Assembly (NCBI GenBank): GCA_964595205.1
Contig: CAZQOQ010000022.1
Coordinates: 21,433-85,432 of the forward strand
Reading direction: 5' to 3'
Source: JADKIH01 sp964595205
Lineage (GTDB): Bacteria > Bacteroidota > Bacteroidia > AKYH767-A > 2013-40CM-41-45
DNA length: 64,000 nt
Shown: one piece after another, positions 25,543 to 34,839 of the stretch
How positions within the stretch are numbered: position 1 is the first letter of the stretch
Layout of the letters: each line of letters opens with the position of its first letter
Translations under genes and position numbers: made by a program
Notes under the pieces: generated by a model
Told to the model about the DNA's origin: nothing
The model's input: the letters and a program-made list of their open reading frames with translations, nothing else
The model's database searches: none

Positions 25543-28422
25543 ATGAAAAAAATCTTCCTTGCTATTCTATTGCTCTTTGTGTCTTATGTTAACGCAAAGT
25601 CACAAACCTGGGAAAAATTATTTAGCGGAATCAGTACGGATGTCTTTCGTTGTGTAAGAGAAGTGCCCGCCGGTGGATATGTACTTGCGGGTTATACATC
25701 CGATTCCACGGTAAATGACACAGACGCATTTGTAGTGAGGCTCAACACAAACGGAGACACGATGTGGACATTCCGATACAATGGGCCGTTGAGCAGAAAA
25801 GATTTGTTTTATAAGGTGATAAACACATCGGATGGCGGATTTGCGCTATGCGGTTACACGACAAGCGTTACGGGAACTTCGGACGATGTGATCTATCTGA
25901 AATTAAATTCAACCGGTCAGCAACAATGGGTAAAATTTTACGGCGGATCCGGTAAGGAACGGGCTCAGGACATTCAGCAATTACCTGATGATGGTTATGT
26001 GATTGTGGGATATACCACTTCTCCTCCTGCTCAATACTATGATGCATTTTTTATTCGCACAACGAGTACGGGAGACACACTGCGGACCCGTCGTTTTGGT
26101 GCTGCCAATTATGATGATGCTAATGTTGTAAGACGATTGCCGGATGGAGGTTTCATTCTGGGCGGACAAAGTAACAACGGGGCCAATGGACTGGATTATT
26201 ACCTTGTAAGGACCGATACCACCGGAAACTTAATCTGGTCGAAGAGGTTTGGCTCCATTCAGACAGAAAACATCGATTGTATTGCATTGTTAACTGACGG
26301 GTTTATTATTGCGGGAAATACAAATACGCTTTCAACCGGTGATGACGGAAGTCTTGTAAAGACAGACACAGCTGGAAATGCGATCTGGTCAAAGTCCTAT
26401 GGCGGTTCATTCCCTGATGATTTCCACACCGTAGATACAACGGCCGACGGCGGATTTGTTGCATGTGGTACAACATCAAGTACCGGGTTGCTTCTCCCGA
26501 ATATGTGGATGATGAGAACCAATGCAAACGGAGACTCTTTGTGGTCACGGGCATATGGCGGAGACAATCATGATCATGGATACAGCGGTCAACAAACATC
26601 AGACGGAGGATACATAATTGCTGGTCACACAGGAAGCTTCGGATTCTGGAATGAAGAAAGTTATGTGGTAAAGACTGATGCGAATGGAGATGTCACCGAA
26701 AATCTTACCTATACCACTGTGCTGGCAATTGTAAATCCTGCAACGACAACGTGCGGGAGTTCCAACATGCAGGTAAAACTCAAACTCAGAAATTTTGGCA
26801 ACGAGCCGGTGGCTGATATTCCGTGTACATGCCAGATTAGCGGAACTATAAATCAGACCTTAAATCAGACCTTCAGCGCATCGTCCGATACGGTTACTTT
26901 CTCTGCAACCATAAATACTTCCACTCCCGGGACATACACATTTACCTGTTTTACCAGCAATAACAACGACGTCTATCCGGCCAGAAATTCTATTACGAAA
27001 ACTTTTACCATCGATGTTGCCACACCGGCGCCCGTGCCAACTGCAAATCAGCGATGTGGAAGTGGCACGGTACAGTTATCGGCTACGGCAGCAAATACGA
27101 TTTACTGGTACACTGCTGCTTCCGGTGGATCTCTCGTTAACACAGGCACCAGCTACACGACACCAAGCCTTTCTTCCACGACTACCTATTATGTACAAAC
27201 CGGAACCACATGCCCGAGTGCCCGGATACCGGTTACTGCCACGATCAATCCGATATCGGCCGATCCTGTTACGATGAGCGACAGCATCTGCGGATCCGGC
27301 ACGCTGACGCTCGGGGCGAGTGCTTCCGACCCTGTTTCCTGGTATGCGGCCGCCTCAGGAGGAAGTCCGCTCTTCACAGGTTCTTCTTTTACAACACCGG
27401 TATTATCGTCTTCAACAAATTATTATGCGCAGGCCTCGAATGGAAATTGTCCGAGCAACAGGGTTATTGCACATGCGATTGTAAACACCGTTGCAGCAGA
27501 TCCTGTGCCGACTCCTCATTACAATTGCGGTCCCGGCACTGTGACGCTCACAGCGAATTCTGTTGACCAGGTGATTTGGTTTGATGCAGCCAGCGGCGGC
27601 AACCAGGTTGGAAGTGGCCCATCGTTTACAACTCCGGTAATAAATAGTTCTACAACTTATTATGCCCAGGCAGACAACGGCTGTCTGAGCAACCGCGTAG
27701 CGGTGCTTGCCACCATTGCTAACCTGGCTCCGGATCCCGTCCCTGCCGATGATTTCAATTGCGGACCGGGAACAACGACGCTTTCTGCTGCGTCGGTGGA
27801 TCCGATGATTTGGTACGATGCTCCGACCGGAGGAAATCAAATTGGTGCCGGCTCAACATACAATACTCCGTTTCTGAATGCAACAACGACCTATTATGTG
27901 CAGGCTAATGATGGAATTTGTCCGAGTAACAGGGTTGCTGTTACAGCCTATATTTATACTCCCCCTTCTGTTTCGCTGGGGAACGATACTATGATCATCG
28001 CTGCTTCTTATCCGCTTGATGCGGGCCCGGGATTTTCGCTTTATTCCTGGTCGAACGGCGCAACCTCACAAACGATCAATGTAAATACACCGGATGACTA
28101 TTGTGTGATCGTCACTGATTTTAACGGTTGTACTGCAACCGACTGTGTGCACATCGATATTACGGATGATATTAAAGATATCTCTAAAAATAATTTTTCA
28201 ATTTATCCCAATCCTTCACATGGAAAAGTTACGATCGATCTTCCTTCGGCTCCTGTAAATCCTTTTGTCTCATTGATGGATATTACCGGGAAAACGATTC
28301 GTCAGTTCAATGTAACATCCGGAAAGACTGTTCTGGATTTATCGTCATTCGCACGTGGTATTTATATGTTGAAGGTAGAGATGAAAGAAAATTCGAGCGT
28401 GCAGAGAATCGTAATTGATTGA
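25543..28422 (+). CDS. T9SS-exported adhesin-like protein with four Ig-like repeats (paralog of the preceding gene)
   Basis: A 959-residue protein with the same plan as its upstream neighbour. Signal peptide (residues 1-20), an N-terminal block of ~50-residue propeller-like repeats up to ~375 (SDGGFALCGYTTS, ADGGFVACGTTSS), a CARDB-like segment (QVKLKLRNFGNEPVADIPC), only four Ig-like repeats (CGSGTVQLSA, CGSGTLTLGA, CGPGTVTLTA, CGPGTTTLSA), a PKD-like module (LDAGPGFSLYSWSNGATSQTI) and a T9SS sorting domain (FSIYPNPSHGKVTI, ARGIYMLKV). The pair arose by duplication, followed by a gain or loss of repeats. A terminator between them suggests separate transcription. Confidence 0.9.
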   Translation: MKKIFLAILLLFVSYVNAKSQTWEKLFSGISTDVFRCVREVPAGGYVLAGYTSDSTVNDTDAFVVRLNTNGDTMWTFRYNGPLSRKDLFYKVINTSDGGFALCGYTTSVTGTSDDVIYLKLNSTGQQQWVKFYGGSGKERAQDIQQLPDDGYVIVGYTTSPPAQYYDAFFIRTTSTGDTLRTRRFGAANYDDANVVRRLPDGGFILGGQSNNGANGLDYYLVRTDTTGNLIWSKRFGSIQTENIDCIALLTDGFIIAGNTNTLSTGDDGSLVKTDTAGNAIWSKSYGGSFPDDFHTVDTTADGGFVACGTTSSTGLLLPNMWMMRTNANGDSLWSRAYGGDNHDHGYSGQQTSDGGYIIAGHTGSFGFWNEESYVVKTDANGDVTENLTYTTVLAIVNPATTTCGSSNMQVKLKLRNFGNEPVADIPCTCQISGTINQTLNQTFSASSDTVTFSATINTSTPGTYTFTCFTSNNNDVYPARNSITKTFTIDVATPAPVPTANQRCGSGTVQLSATAANTIYWYTAASGGSLVNTGTSYTTPSLSSTTTYYVQTGTTCPSARIPVTATINPISADPVTMSDSICGSGTLTLGASASDPVSWYAAASGGSPLFTGSSFTTPVLSSSTNYYAQASNGNCPSNRVIAHAIVNTVAADPVPTPHYNCGPGTVTLTANSVDQVIWFDAASGGNQVGSGPSFTTPVINSSTTYYAQADNGCLSNRVAVLATIANLAPDPVPADDFNCGPGTTTLSAASVDPMIWYDAPTGGNQIGAGSTYNTPFLNATTTYYVQANDGICPSNRVAVTAYIYTPPSVSLGNDTMIIAASYPLDAGPGFSLYSWSNGATSQTINVNTPDDYCVIVTDFNGCTATDCVHIDITDDIKDISKNNFSIYPNPSHGKVTIDLPSAPVNPFVSLMDITGKTIRQFNVTSGKTVLDLSSFARGIYMLKVEMKENSSVQRIVID

Positions 28423-28456
28423 TCCGGATAATAATTTCCTGGAAAATTTTTTACAA

Positions 28457-28484
28457 GAATGCCTGATTTGTTTTTCTGGCATTC
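28457..28484. terminator. Possible bidirectional terminator between convergent genes
   Basis: 7-bp stem GAATGCC (28457-28463) / GGCATTC (28478-28484), 14-nt loop with T5. T-rich stretches flank it on both strands. Confidence 0.45.
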
Positions 28485-28499
28485 CCGATAGTACCGAGT

Positions 28500-29192
28500 C
28501 TAAGCTTTAACCATGCCGTAAAGAGACTCCAGAATGGCAAGTCCGTCGGTATTCCCTAACACAGGATCTGCGGCTCGTTCGGGGTGAGGCATCATACCAA
28601 AGACATTTTTGGTCTCGTTGCAAATGCCCGCAATATTGTCCTTCGTGCCGTTGGGATTTATATTCGGATGAACGTTTCCTTCTTCATCACAATAACGAAA
28701 TAAAATCTGGCCATTTTCGCTGAGGCGTTTCATCGTTTTATCATCAGCGAAGAAGTTCCCTTCGCCATGTGCTATGGGTATCTTCAATGCTTTTCCTTTC
28801 GCTATCGATGTTGTTAATATCGTGTCGTTATTCTCCGCACGGATATAGACATTCTTACATACGAACTGGTGATGTACATTATGCAGGAGCGCGCCCGGCA
28901 GCAGTCCAGCCTCGCATAAAATCTGAAAGCCATTACATATGCCGAAAACAATTCCTCCGTTGGCTGCAAAAGCCATCACTTCCTTCATGATTGGAGAAAA
29001 ACGGGCAATCGCTCCAGAACGAAGATAATCGCCATAAGAAAATCCACCGGGAAGGATAATCAGATCACAGCCCTGCAGATCGTGATCCTTGTGCCATAAC
29101 TTAACGGCCGTCTGCCTGAGAATTTTAGTAACAACATAATATATATCCTCATCGCAATTGGATCCCGGAAAGACAATAATGCCTGTTTTCAT
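28500..29192 (-). CDS. purQ: Phosphoribosylformylglycinamidine synthase, glutaminase subunit
   Basis: A 230-residue class I glutamine amidotransferase. It frees ammonia from glutamine for the PurL subunit in purine synthesis (PurLQS form). The nucleophile is C86 in IVFGICNGFQIL; the GGFSYGDYLR segment and the MMPHPERA His-Glu motif are present. The chosen start is the ATG at 29192 (MKTGIIVFPGSNCDED). The frame runs 31 codons further upstream, but that part is not conserved and contains the -7 box TATTTTTG at 29197-29204, so it is not translated. purL and purS are not in the window. Confidence 0.95.
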   Translation of the reverse strand: MKTGIIVFPGSNCDEDIYYVVTKILRQTAVKLWHKDHDLQGCDLIILPGGFSYGDYLRSGAIARFSPIMKEVMAFAANGGIVFGICNGFQILCEAGLLPGALLHNVHHQFVCKNVYIRAENNDTILTTSIAKGKALKIPIAHGEGNFFADDKTMKRLSENGQILFRYCDEEGNVHPNINPNGTKDNIAGICNETKNVFGMMPHPERAADPVLGNTDGLAILESLYGMVKA

Positions 29193-29196
29193 TGGG

Positions 29197-29204
29197 CAAA
29201 AATA
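29197..29204 (-). promoter_or_regulatory. purQ -7 box, nearly leaderless transcript
   Basis: TATTTTTG on the minus strand, a full match to TAnnTTTG, ends 4 bp from the start codon at 29192, so the mRNA would have almost no leader. Confidence 0.5.
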
Positions 29205-29347
29205 GGAATTGTTATTTGAATAAGGAGAGGAGCGTTGATTATTTGACTTTAAGTTTCGAACGGCCGGGTTTGTAAAAGATTTCATTGGAGAATACCCCGG
29301 TGGCCTTGGGTTTCCGCTTCAGGTTATCCATTTCCGGCCTCTCTTAA

Positions 29348-29698
29348 TCATTTATCCGAAAAATATTTCCTTGTAAGCACTTTTTGAAATTCCCTCCGGA
29401 TGATCATTTCGGAAATGGCATCTTCAAATGAAGTGTTTTCATTCCCGGTTAGCGCGCGTGCAAAGTCATTTTCATGAATATCGATACGATACAAAAGCAG
29501 GCGAAAGGCGTGACTGTCGGACTTATAAATTTTTTCAATCAGCGGCTTCAACTGTTCCCTTAGTTCTTCAAAGGCAAGATATTCATTCCCGCTGAAAACA
29601 AATTCAAAATCGTCAATGTTAAGATCCCGTACAATCTGTTTTGCCGTATCACGAATGATTGCCAGGTCGTGACGGTATTTTTCCGGAATGGTATCCAT
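29348..29698 (-). CDS. Conserved-looking cytosolic protein of unknown function
   Basis: A 116-residue, mostly helical, acidic protein (MDTIPEKYRHDLAIIRDTAKQIV, DFEFVFSGNEYLAFEELREQLKPLIEKIY, HENDFARALTGNENTSFEDAISEMIIRREFQKVLTRKYF). No signal, membrane segment or metal motif. It sits 18 bp downstream of the 2Fe-2S protein gene on the same strand, so the two are probably cotranscribed. I do not recognise a family. Confidence 0.7.
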   Translation of the reverse strand: MDTIPEKYRHDLAIIRDTAKQIVRDLNIDDFEFVFSGNEYLAFEELREQLKPLIEKIYKSDSHAFRLLLYRIDIHENDFARALTGNENTSFEDAISEMIIRREFQKVLTRKYFSDK

Positions 29699-29716
29699 AA
29701 ATAAAAACTAAGGGGT

Positions 29717-30028
29717 TTATTCAAAATCAATCAGGAGTCTTTTCACCGGACGGTTATTCAAAATATGTTCTTCGAATATTTCTTTAACATCGGAAGGTAA
29801 TACGCCTCCATAGAAAATGCCATCCGGATAAACGACCATGGAAGGGCCATATTCACAGGCGTCCAGGCAACCGGCTTTCTGTGCACGAAATCGCCCGGAT
29901 AATTTCTGGTCTTTGATCTGCTTTTTAAATTCCTTTATGAGTTCCGTTCCACAGGATTCTCCGCAGGACTTCTTCTCGCCCGGAGCCCGTTGATTTGTGC
30001 AAATAAATATGTGTTTTTCGAATTTCAT
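29717..30028 (-). CDS. Thioredoxin-like [2Fe-2S] ferredoxin domain protein
   Basis: A 103-residue protein with the Shethna-type / (2Fe-2S) thioredoxin-like fold. Cysteines lie at 10, 22, 26, 54 and 58: FICTNQRAPGEKKSCGESCG and AGCLDACEYGPSMVVYPDGIFYGGV, which is the family pattern. Relatives occur stand-alone or fused to hydrogenase and complex I subunits (NuoE-like). The GPSMVVYPDG..YGG stretch is shared with many small Bacteroidota and cyanobacterial ferredoxins. Its partner is unknown. A TATCTTTA -7-like box lies 5 bp upstream (30033-30040, minus). Confidence 0.87.
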   Translation of the reverse strand: MKFEKHIFICTNQRAPGEKKSCGESCGTELIKEFKKQIKDQKLSGRFRAQKAGCLDACEYGPSMVVYPDGIFYGGVLPSDVKEIFEEHILNNRPVKRLLIDFE

Positions 30029-30032
30029 CGCA

Positions 30033-30063
30033 TAAAGATAACAGATAAGATTAATTAGCTTTG
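30033..30063. promoter_or_regulatory. Divergent promoter boxes (ferredoxin-like gene and YetF-like gene)
   Basis: Minus strand TATCTTTA at 30033-30040 for the 2Fe-2S gene; plus strand TAGCTTTG at 30056-30063 for the YetF-like gene. Both fit or nearly fit the TAnnTTTG -7 box; -33 boxes are unclear. Confidence 0.45.
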
Positions 30064-30082
30064 ATCTGTAAACAAAAACAAA

Positions 30083-30592
30083 ATGGAATCTTTTTCAGAA
30101 ATAATCCTGCGAAGCGTTGTCGTATATATTTTTATCCTTGCCGCAATCCGGTTGTTTGGCAAGAAGGAGTTTTCACAGCTTACCATCATCGACCTTGTAT
30201 TTATCCTGCTCATAAGCAACTCCGTTCAAAATGCAATGGTGGGCGACAATTCAACTTTATGGGGAGGAATCGTCGCTGCAGCGGCACTCTTTATTACCAA
30301 CTACGTGCTGAAAATCGTTCTTTACAAAGACCCCAGAATCAGCAAATGGCTGCAGGGTGATCCGGTATTATTAATTCATCATGGTGAAATCCTGAAAAAG
30401 AACCTGCAAAACGAAAGAATCACCATCGAAGAGCTTGAACTCGCCGCAAGGGAACATGGTGTACTTTCACTCAAAGAAGTAGATCTTGCCATTCTTGAAA
30501 TCGATGGCAACATCAGCATTCATTCACAGAATTATCAGCGGCATACCAGAAATAAAAGAAGATCTCATAAATCAGAGCTGAAAAGTAATTAA
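30083..30592 (+). CDS. DUF421 (YetF-like) membrane protein
   Basis: A 169-residue protein with two or three N-terminal membrane helices (VVVYIFILAAIRLFG; TIIDLVFILLISNSVQNAMVG; GGIVAAAALFITNYVL) and a cytosolic/peripheral domain with GDPVLLIHHGEILKKNLQNERITIEELELAAREHGVLSLKEVDLAILEIDGNISI, the YetF/YrbG signature. In Bacillus YetF-like proteins modify spore-coat or membrane properties; the molecular role is not known. The length is shorter than the ~220 residues of Bacillus members, as usual in Bacteroidota. Confidence 0.85.
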   Translation: MESFSEIILRSVVVYIFILAAIRLFGKKEFSQLTIIDLVFILLISNSVQNAMVGDNSTLWGGIVAAAALFITNYVLKIVLYKDPRISKWLQGDPVLLIHHGEILKKNLQNERITIEELELAAREHGVLSLKEVDLAILEIDGNISIHSQNYQRHTRNKRRSHKSELKSN

Positions 30593-30682
30593 TGCGGGAT
30601 TCTATTTCCCTGCGCATGCATCGATAATGCAGGGGAAATTTAACATTTCACTAGAATGAAATACGCATCCTGCATGCAGCAA

Positions 30683-30710
30683 AAAAGGGATCCGTTTCCG
30701 AATCCCTTTT
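30683..30710. terminator. Bidirectional terminator
   Basis: 9-bp perfect stem AAAAGGGAT (30683-30691) / ATCCCTTTT (30702-30710) with a 10-nt loop; A- and T-runs flank it, so it can work for both convergent genes. Confidence 0.8.
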
Positions 30711-30787
30711 AAAAATTTTTAACTTATAATCACATCTGACTTTGTTTACCGGAAAGGCATGCCTGAAAGTTCCGGGAAACAATGCCA

Positions 30788-33700
30788 TCACATCTTTATA
30801 ATTTTCCTGACGCTCGATCTTCCATCGACTGTAAGTTTAACGAAATACACGCCCGACGGTTGATCGCCGAACTGGTAGGAATGTTTACCTGCAGGGAGAG
30901 TTTGTTCGCTGAGAATTCCATTAACTTTTTCGCCGACGATGTTAAACACTTCCATAGAAATTACTCCTGTCTTCTTCAGATTGAAATCAATGTTCGAATA
31001 CTGACTGAACGGATTCGGATAAACACTGAATCCTGTCTGAAGATCGACTTCATTAACCTCGTCATAAAATTGCAGGAACACAGAATAGTCTTCGACCTGT
31101 CCGAATAAAAGATCCAGGCATGGTTCAGGAGTTGGATTTCCGCTGTAATCGGAAGCGATGCGGAAACGAAGCGGTTCGTTGTAAACATTATCCGGCCTGT
31201 CTGGTATGTAAAAAGTTCCGGCATGATTAGTAAGCACTGCCGAATCCACATATAACTGTTCCGTAGCAGGATCAAGAACACCGTCATTGTTCATGTCCAG
31301 CCAGGCTTTCACCGTTTCTACATACGTGAAGCCGGTAGTTACATTAATGCTATATGGGAAATTTGTGATCAGAGTTGCATTGTCGGTACAGGTGTAATCC
31401 TGGTAACCGTCAACAGCATCAGGGGACGTTTTATTAAATCTGAAACCAAACGGATCGGTAACAATGAAACGGGTAATTCCGATTCCACAGCAATACTGCT
31501 GGGTAGTCGGGTAACAAGAGGTTGCTTTCGGGCCGGTGATGATAGCATTGATCGTTTGCTGCACAGTATCGCATCCTCTCGAGTTGCATGCAATCAAAAC
31601 CGCATTGTAGGTACCATTGTGAGCGTAGAAATGATCCGGATCACGAACGTCGGATGTGTCTCCGTCGCCGAAATCCCAATGATACGATGTTGGAGTATTG
31701 ATGGTTGTTGTTGTGAAATTCGTGAGACCGGTGCATGTACTTGAAATGTACGAATAGTCCACACATGGATTCGAATCAACATACATTACGAAAGACACAT
31801 TCTTGGTTGGTGAAAGAGGATCATTAGAGATGATGCTGACATTGGCATTCTGTGCTCCGCTTGCAAATGTCCCTGAACCAAACGTAAGGGTAATCGTTGT
31901 GGAAGCGGCAGGCGCCAGCGTATCGGAAGTCGGGTTTGCGGTTACCCATGATGGTAAGCTTCCCAAATGAAAATAAAGATCGGTACCTCCGGTATTACTG
32001 ATGTCAAATGTTGCTGTACCCGTGGCGCCGCATGCCCGTATATTATTATTGAGCGAACTGGCAGACGGTGTAACAATCGGTGCAGGGAATGTAGTTGCAG
32101 TCAGGCAAACGGAAGTATCGGTGGCATTATTTAGAATATGAACCGTATCCCTGAATGTGCCAACGGTTGAGCTGCTGAAATTCACGATAACATTTCCGGC
32201 CGCTCCGGGAAGAAGGTAAGAAAATGCCGCATTTATTGTATACTGTCCGGAGTTGTGTGTGATGTTGTTAATCTTAAGAGTATCACATCCGCTGTTGATT
32301 ATCCGGAAGGTATCTGTTGCGGTGGTATGTTGCATGACCTGGCCGAGATCCATACAGTTTTCTGATAAAGCTATGATCGGATCGCCACTTACGGATAACG
32401 TACAAGGAACGATCACCAGCGGGTTAAGCGGGTCGTTGCTTCCGATTCCGATGTTTGCATAATAGGTTCCGGCAGGAAAACCGCTGGCAACAAATGTCAC
32501 TCCGACGTTTGTAGAATTACCACCATCGACGGTATCGCCGGTTGTACTGAGGTGAATCCAGGGAGGTAAAGAATTTTTTCCACCCCACTCGATTGCATTT
32601 GCAAGGATTCGCTGAGCTTCCGGACTCGGATCATTGAAATCAAATCCTACATAGATCGCTTTCCCTGCGCCGTAATACCTGTAAGTAACCACATCATTCC
32701 CATGAAAATCGACCAGTGTCACTTTATCAGAATTTGTAAAATTCATAGAATAAGTAGCGCTTGGTCCGATCATAGTATTAGATGTGAGGCCGGTAGTGAG
32801 CGGATCCGTGTTGTTGAGTATGGAGAGGGAATTTCCTGTTTCATCTTCTGCAAATCCGCCGGTAAAAATATCGGTGACAAATAAATTATCCGCGAATGAT
32901 CCGGAAGAACCGCAGAACACCACAGAACCTCCGTTGTTCAGATATTGCTGTATAACCGGTGCAAGGTTAATCCAGGTCGAAGCCGTTCCGCTTGATTGCT
33001 CAGGGATGAGCAACACATTTTTACCAATCAGCTGGCCATATAGTGTGGAAGGATCGCTGGTGGTTGTTTTTGTAATCGTATCGTTATTAAAATAAACGTG
33101 AATGGAATTGATTGTGTTCTGATATTCCACAAACTGTCTCGTCCCGTACGTCATCGCAAGTATTTTCACCTTACCTACATTGCTGCCTGTGGTATTGAAC
33201 AGGAGCTGGCCTCCGGCGATATTGCTTACTGCCATATTAAATGTGGCCGAATCCCCGCAGGGAACATTGGCGGTGAATCCGGTATCGGGATTCACGTCGA
33301 TCTGGGGTGCCCCCTGAACTGTAAGATTCTGAGTGATGGTATCCGATTCGCTGCACTGAAATGCAATGAATGTTACAGTGTAATTTCCGGGTGTAGAGTA
33401 TGCATGTGTAGGGTTTTCACTTCTTGCAGTATCGCCATCGCCAAAGTCCCATAGCCAGTCAGTAGTTCCCGTTGGACTTGTGTTCGTAAACAACACGTCG
33501 GCCGATAGCGGAGGATTGTTGTCATTCATCGTAAATGCAGCAACCGGGGTAAAACTCTGTGCAATTACTGATGTCCATGAGCATTCAAAACCACTTCTTG
33601 TTATAGATCCGTCAGAATGCCAAATAATACGCATGGGGCCTGTTGTGGTAACTGAAGCCGGAATAGTTGTTCCATCGGCAACTAATAATTCCGTATTAGT

Positions 33701-33973
33701 ATTTACTTGCCATACATGGAAATAGTCGTAGTTTGCCTCAGTATTAAAACTCAGAAATGTTAGCGTGATAGTAGTTGCGCAGGATGGTGCAATCAATAGT
33801 GTGCAATCTTCACTGCTTTGATATTCACCGGATGGGCCTCCGCTATCATAGAATGTTCCTGTAGAATCGCTGGTTGATGTTATAGTACACAAGTTAAATA
33901 CATCTGCCGATACTTGAAGCCGGCACAGCATAAACAAAGTGAATACAATTAGTGGAAGTAGTACTTTTTTCAT
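30788..33973 (-). CDS. Large T9SS-exported protein with CUB, PKD, ASH-like and GEVED domains
   Basis: A 1061-residue protein. Signal peptide at 1-23. Residues ~28-140 form a CUB domain (GTFYDSGGPSGEYQSSEDCTLLI, FLSFNTEANYDYFHVW). A PKD domain (WLWDFGDGDTARSENPTHAYSTPGNYTV) follows. Residues ~270-470 resemble a glutamine-amidotransferase-like/ThuA fold (VLLIPEQSSGTASTWINLAPVIQQYLNNGGSVVFCG; GAGKAIYVGFDF) of unclear activity. Then two ASH-like modules (CMDLGQVMQHTTATDTFRIINSG; TFDISNTGGTDLYF), a second PKD, a GEVED domain (VKAWLDMNNDGVLDPATEQLYV) and a T9SS sorting domain (FSVYPNPFSQYSNIDF, PSGVYFVKL). A TACATTTG -7 box lies at 34013-34020 (minus). Likely a surface adhesin or binding protein. 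Confidence 0.88.
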   Translation of the reverse strand: MKKVLLPLIVFTLFMLCRLQVSADVFNLCTITSTSDSTGTFYDSGGPSGEYQSSEDCTLLIAPSCATTITLTFLSFNTEANYDYFHVWQVNTNTELLVADGTTIPASVTTTGPMRIIWHSDGSITRSGFECSWTSVIAQSFTPVAAFTMNDNNPPLSADVLFTNTSPTGTTDWLWDFGDGDTARSENPTHAYSTPGNYTVTFIAFQCSESDTITQNLTVQGAPQIDVNPDTGFTANVPCGDSATFNMAVSNIAGGQLLFNTTGSNVGKVKILAMTYGTRQFVEYQNTINSIHVYFNNDTITKTTTSDPSTLYGQLIGKNVLLIPEQSSGTASTWINLAPVIQQYLNNGGSVVFCGSSGSFADNLFVTDIFTGGFAEDETGNSLSILNNTDPLTTGLTSNTMIGPSATYSMNFTNSDKVTLVDFHGNDVVTYRYYGAGKAIYVGFDFNDPSPEAQRILANAIEWGGKNSLPPWIHLSTTGDTVDGGNSTNVGVTFVASGFPAGTYYANIGIGSNDPLNPLVIVPCTLSVSGDPIIALSENCMDLGQVMQHTTATDTFRIINSGCDTLKINNITHNSGQYTINAAFSYLLPGAAGNVIVNFSSSTVGTFRDTVHILNNATDTSVCLTATTFPAPIVTPSASSLNNNIRACGATGTATFDISNTGGTDLYFHLGSLPSWVTANPTSDTLAPAASTTITLTFGSGTFASGAQNANVSIISNDPLSPTKNVSFVMYVDSNPCVDYSYISSTCTGLTNFTTTTINTPTSYHWDFGDGDTSDVRDPDHFYAHNGTYNAVLIACNSRGCDTVQQTINAIITGPKATSCYPTTQQYCCGIGITRFIVTDPFGFRFNKTSPDAVDGYQDYTCTDNATLITNFPYSINVTTGFTYVETVKAWLDMNNDGVLDPATEQLYVDSAVLTNHAGTFYIPDRPDNVYNEPLRFRIASDYSGNPTPEPCLDLLFGQVEDYSVFLQFYDEVNEVDLQTGFSVYPNPFSQYSNIDFNLKKTGVISMEVFNIVGEKVNGILSEQTLPAGKHSYQFGDQPSGVYFVKLTVDGRSSVRKIIKM

Positions 33974-34056
33974 ATAGGGGCGAGGGATTAGAATTCTATT
34001 TTCAAATGTAGTATTTTTTTTTCTAAATATACGTCAGTTTTCCGCCATTTTAGCTC

Positions 34057-34623
34057 TCAAACGCCGATGTTGGTTCGGAACAATTTAACAGAAATGGCAA
34101 GTAATATTATTCCGAAAACCTTCCTCAATATACTGATTCCGGCTACTCCGAGGAAACGCTCCAGCCTGTAGAGGTTACGAAGAACGATGTAAACAACGGC
34201 CAGATTAATGAAAATTCCGATAATTATCGTCATTGAGTCATATGCCGCCCGCAGGGAAAGCAGCGTTGTCATTGTTCCGGTACCCGCAATCAACGGGAAT
34301 GCGATCGGAACGATGGAAGCCGTTTCAGGGATATCGTCCTTATAGAGTCTGATCCCTAATATCATCTCCATGGCCAGGAAAAAGATGACAAGCGACCCGG
34401 CTATGGCAAAAGATTTAACATCTACCCCAAGGAATTTAAGGATGGTTTCGCCGAGGAAGAGAAAACCGATCATGATCAGAAATGAGACGATGGTGGCCTG
34501 CTCAGCCTTTATTAATCCGACCTTGGTCTTGATCTGCAACAATGCAGGAATGGAACCGACGATATCAATAACTGCAAAGAGTATCGTTGAAACGGTTAGT
34601 ATTTCGTGTACACTAAGATTCAT
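34057..34623 (-). CDS. MarC family inner-membrane protein
   Basis: A 188-residue protein with six predicted membrane helices, the standard MarC/UPF0056 length and plan. Family marks are the N-terminal FAVIDIVGSIPALLQI (usually PxGxxP), FLAMEMILGIRL, and PIAFPLIAGTGTMTTLLSL (the family pattern is PLaiPllaGPGai). MarC proteins were once linked to multiple antibiotic resistance in Escherichia coli, but that link has been withdrawn; the transported substrate is unknown. Confidence 0.88.
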   Translation of the reverse strand: MNLSVHEILTVSTILFAVIDIVGSIPALLQIKTKVGLIKAEQATIVSFLIMIGFLFLGETILKFLGVDVKSFAIAGSLVIFFLAMEMILGIRLYKDDIPETASIVPIAFPLIAGTGTMTTLLSLRAAYDSMTIIIGIFINLAVVYIVLRNLYRLERFLGVAGISILRKVFGIILLAISVKLFRTNIGV

Positions 34624-34839
34624 TTGATTGTTCAGTTGAATTGAAGAAATACCACCTCACGGCAGATACAAAAATTGGATTTAAACAAGAATGATAAACG
34701 GGATGGATAAATAACTTTTCAACGGAGCGGAATGAAAAACCAAACGTCGATCAGGTCCTAATTTCTTCCGTTTGATTTCGGAAAAATGGCGTTAAAAATT
34801 TTTCTATCGATTGCAGAAAAGTCGGTAAAGCCGGGGGAA

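Noticed and set aside
29193..29285. 31-codon extension of purQ
   Set aside because: Not conserved, and it contains the -7 box; PurQ begins MKTGIIVFPGSN at 29192.
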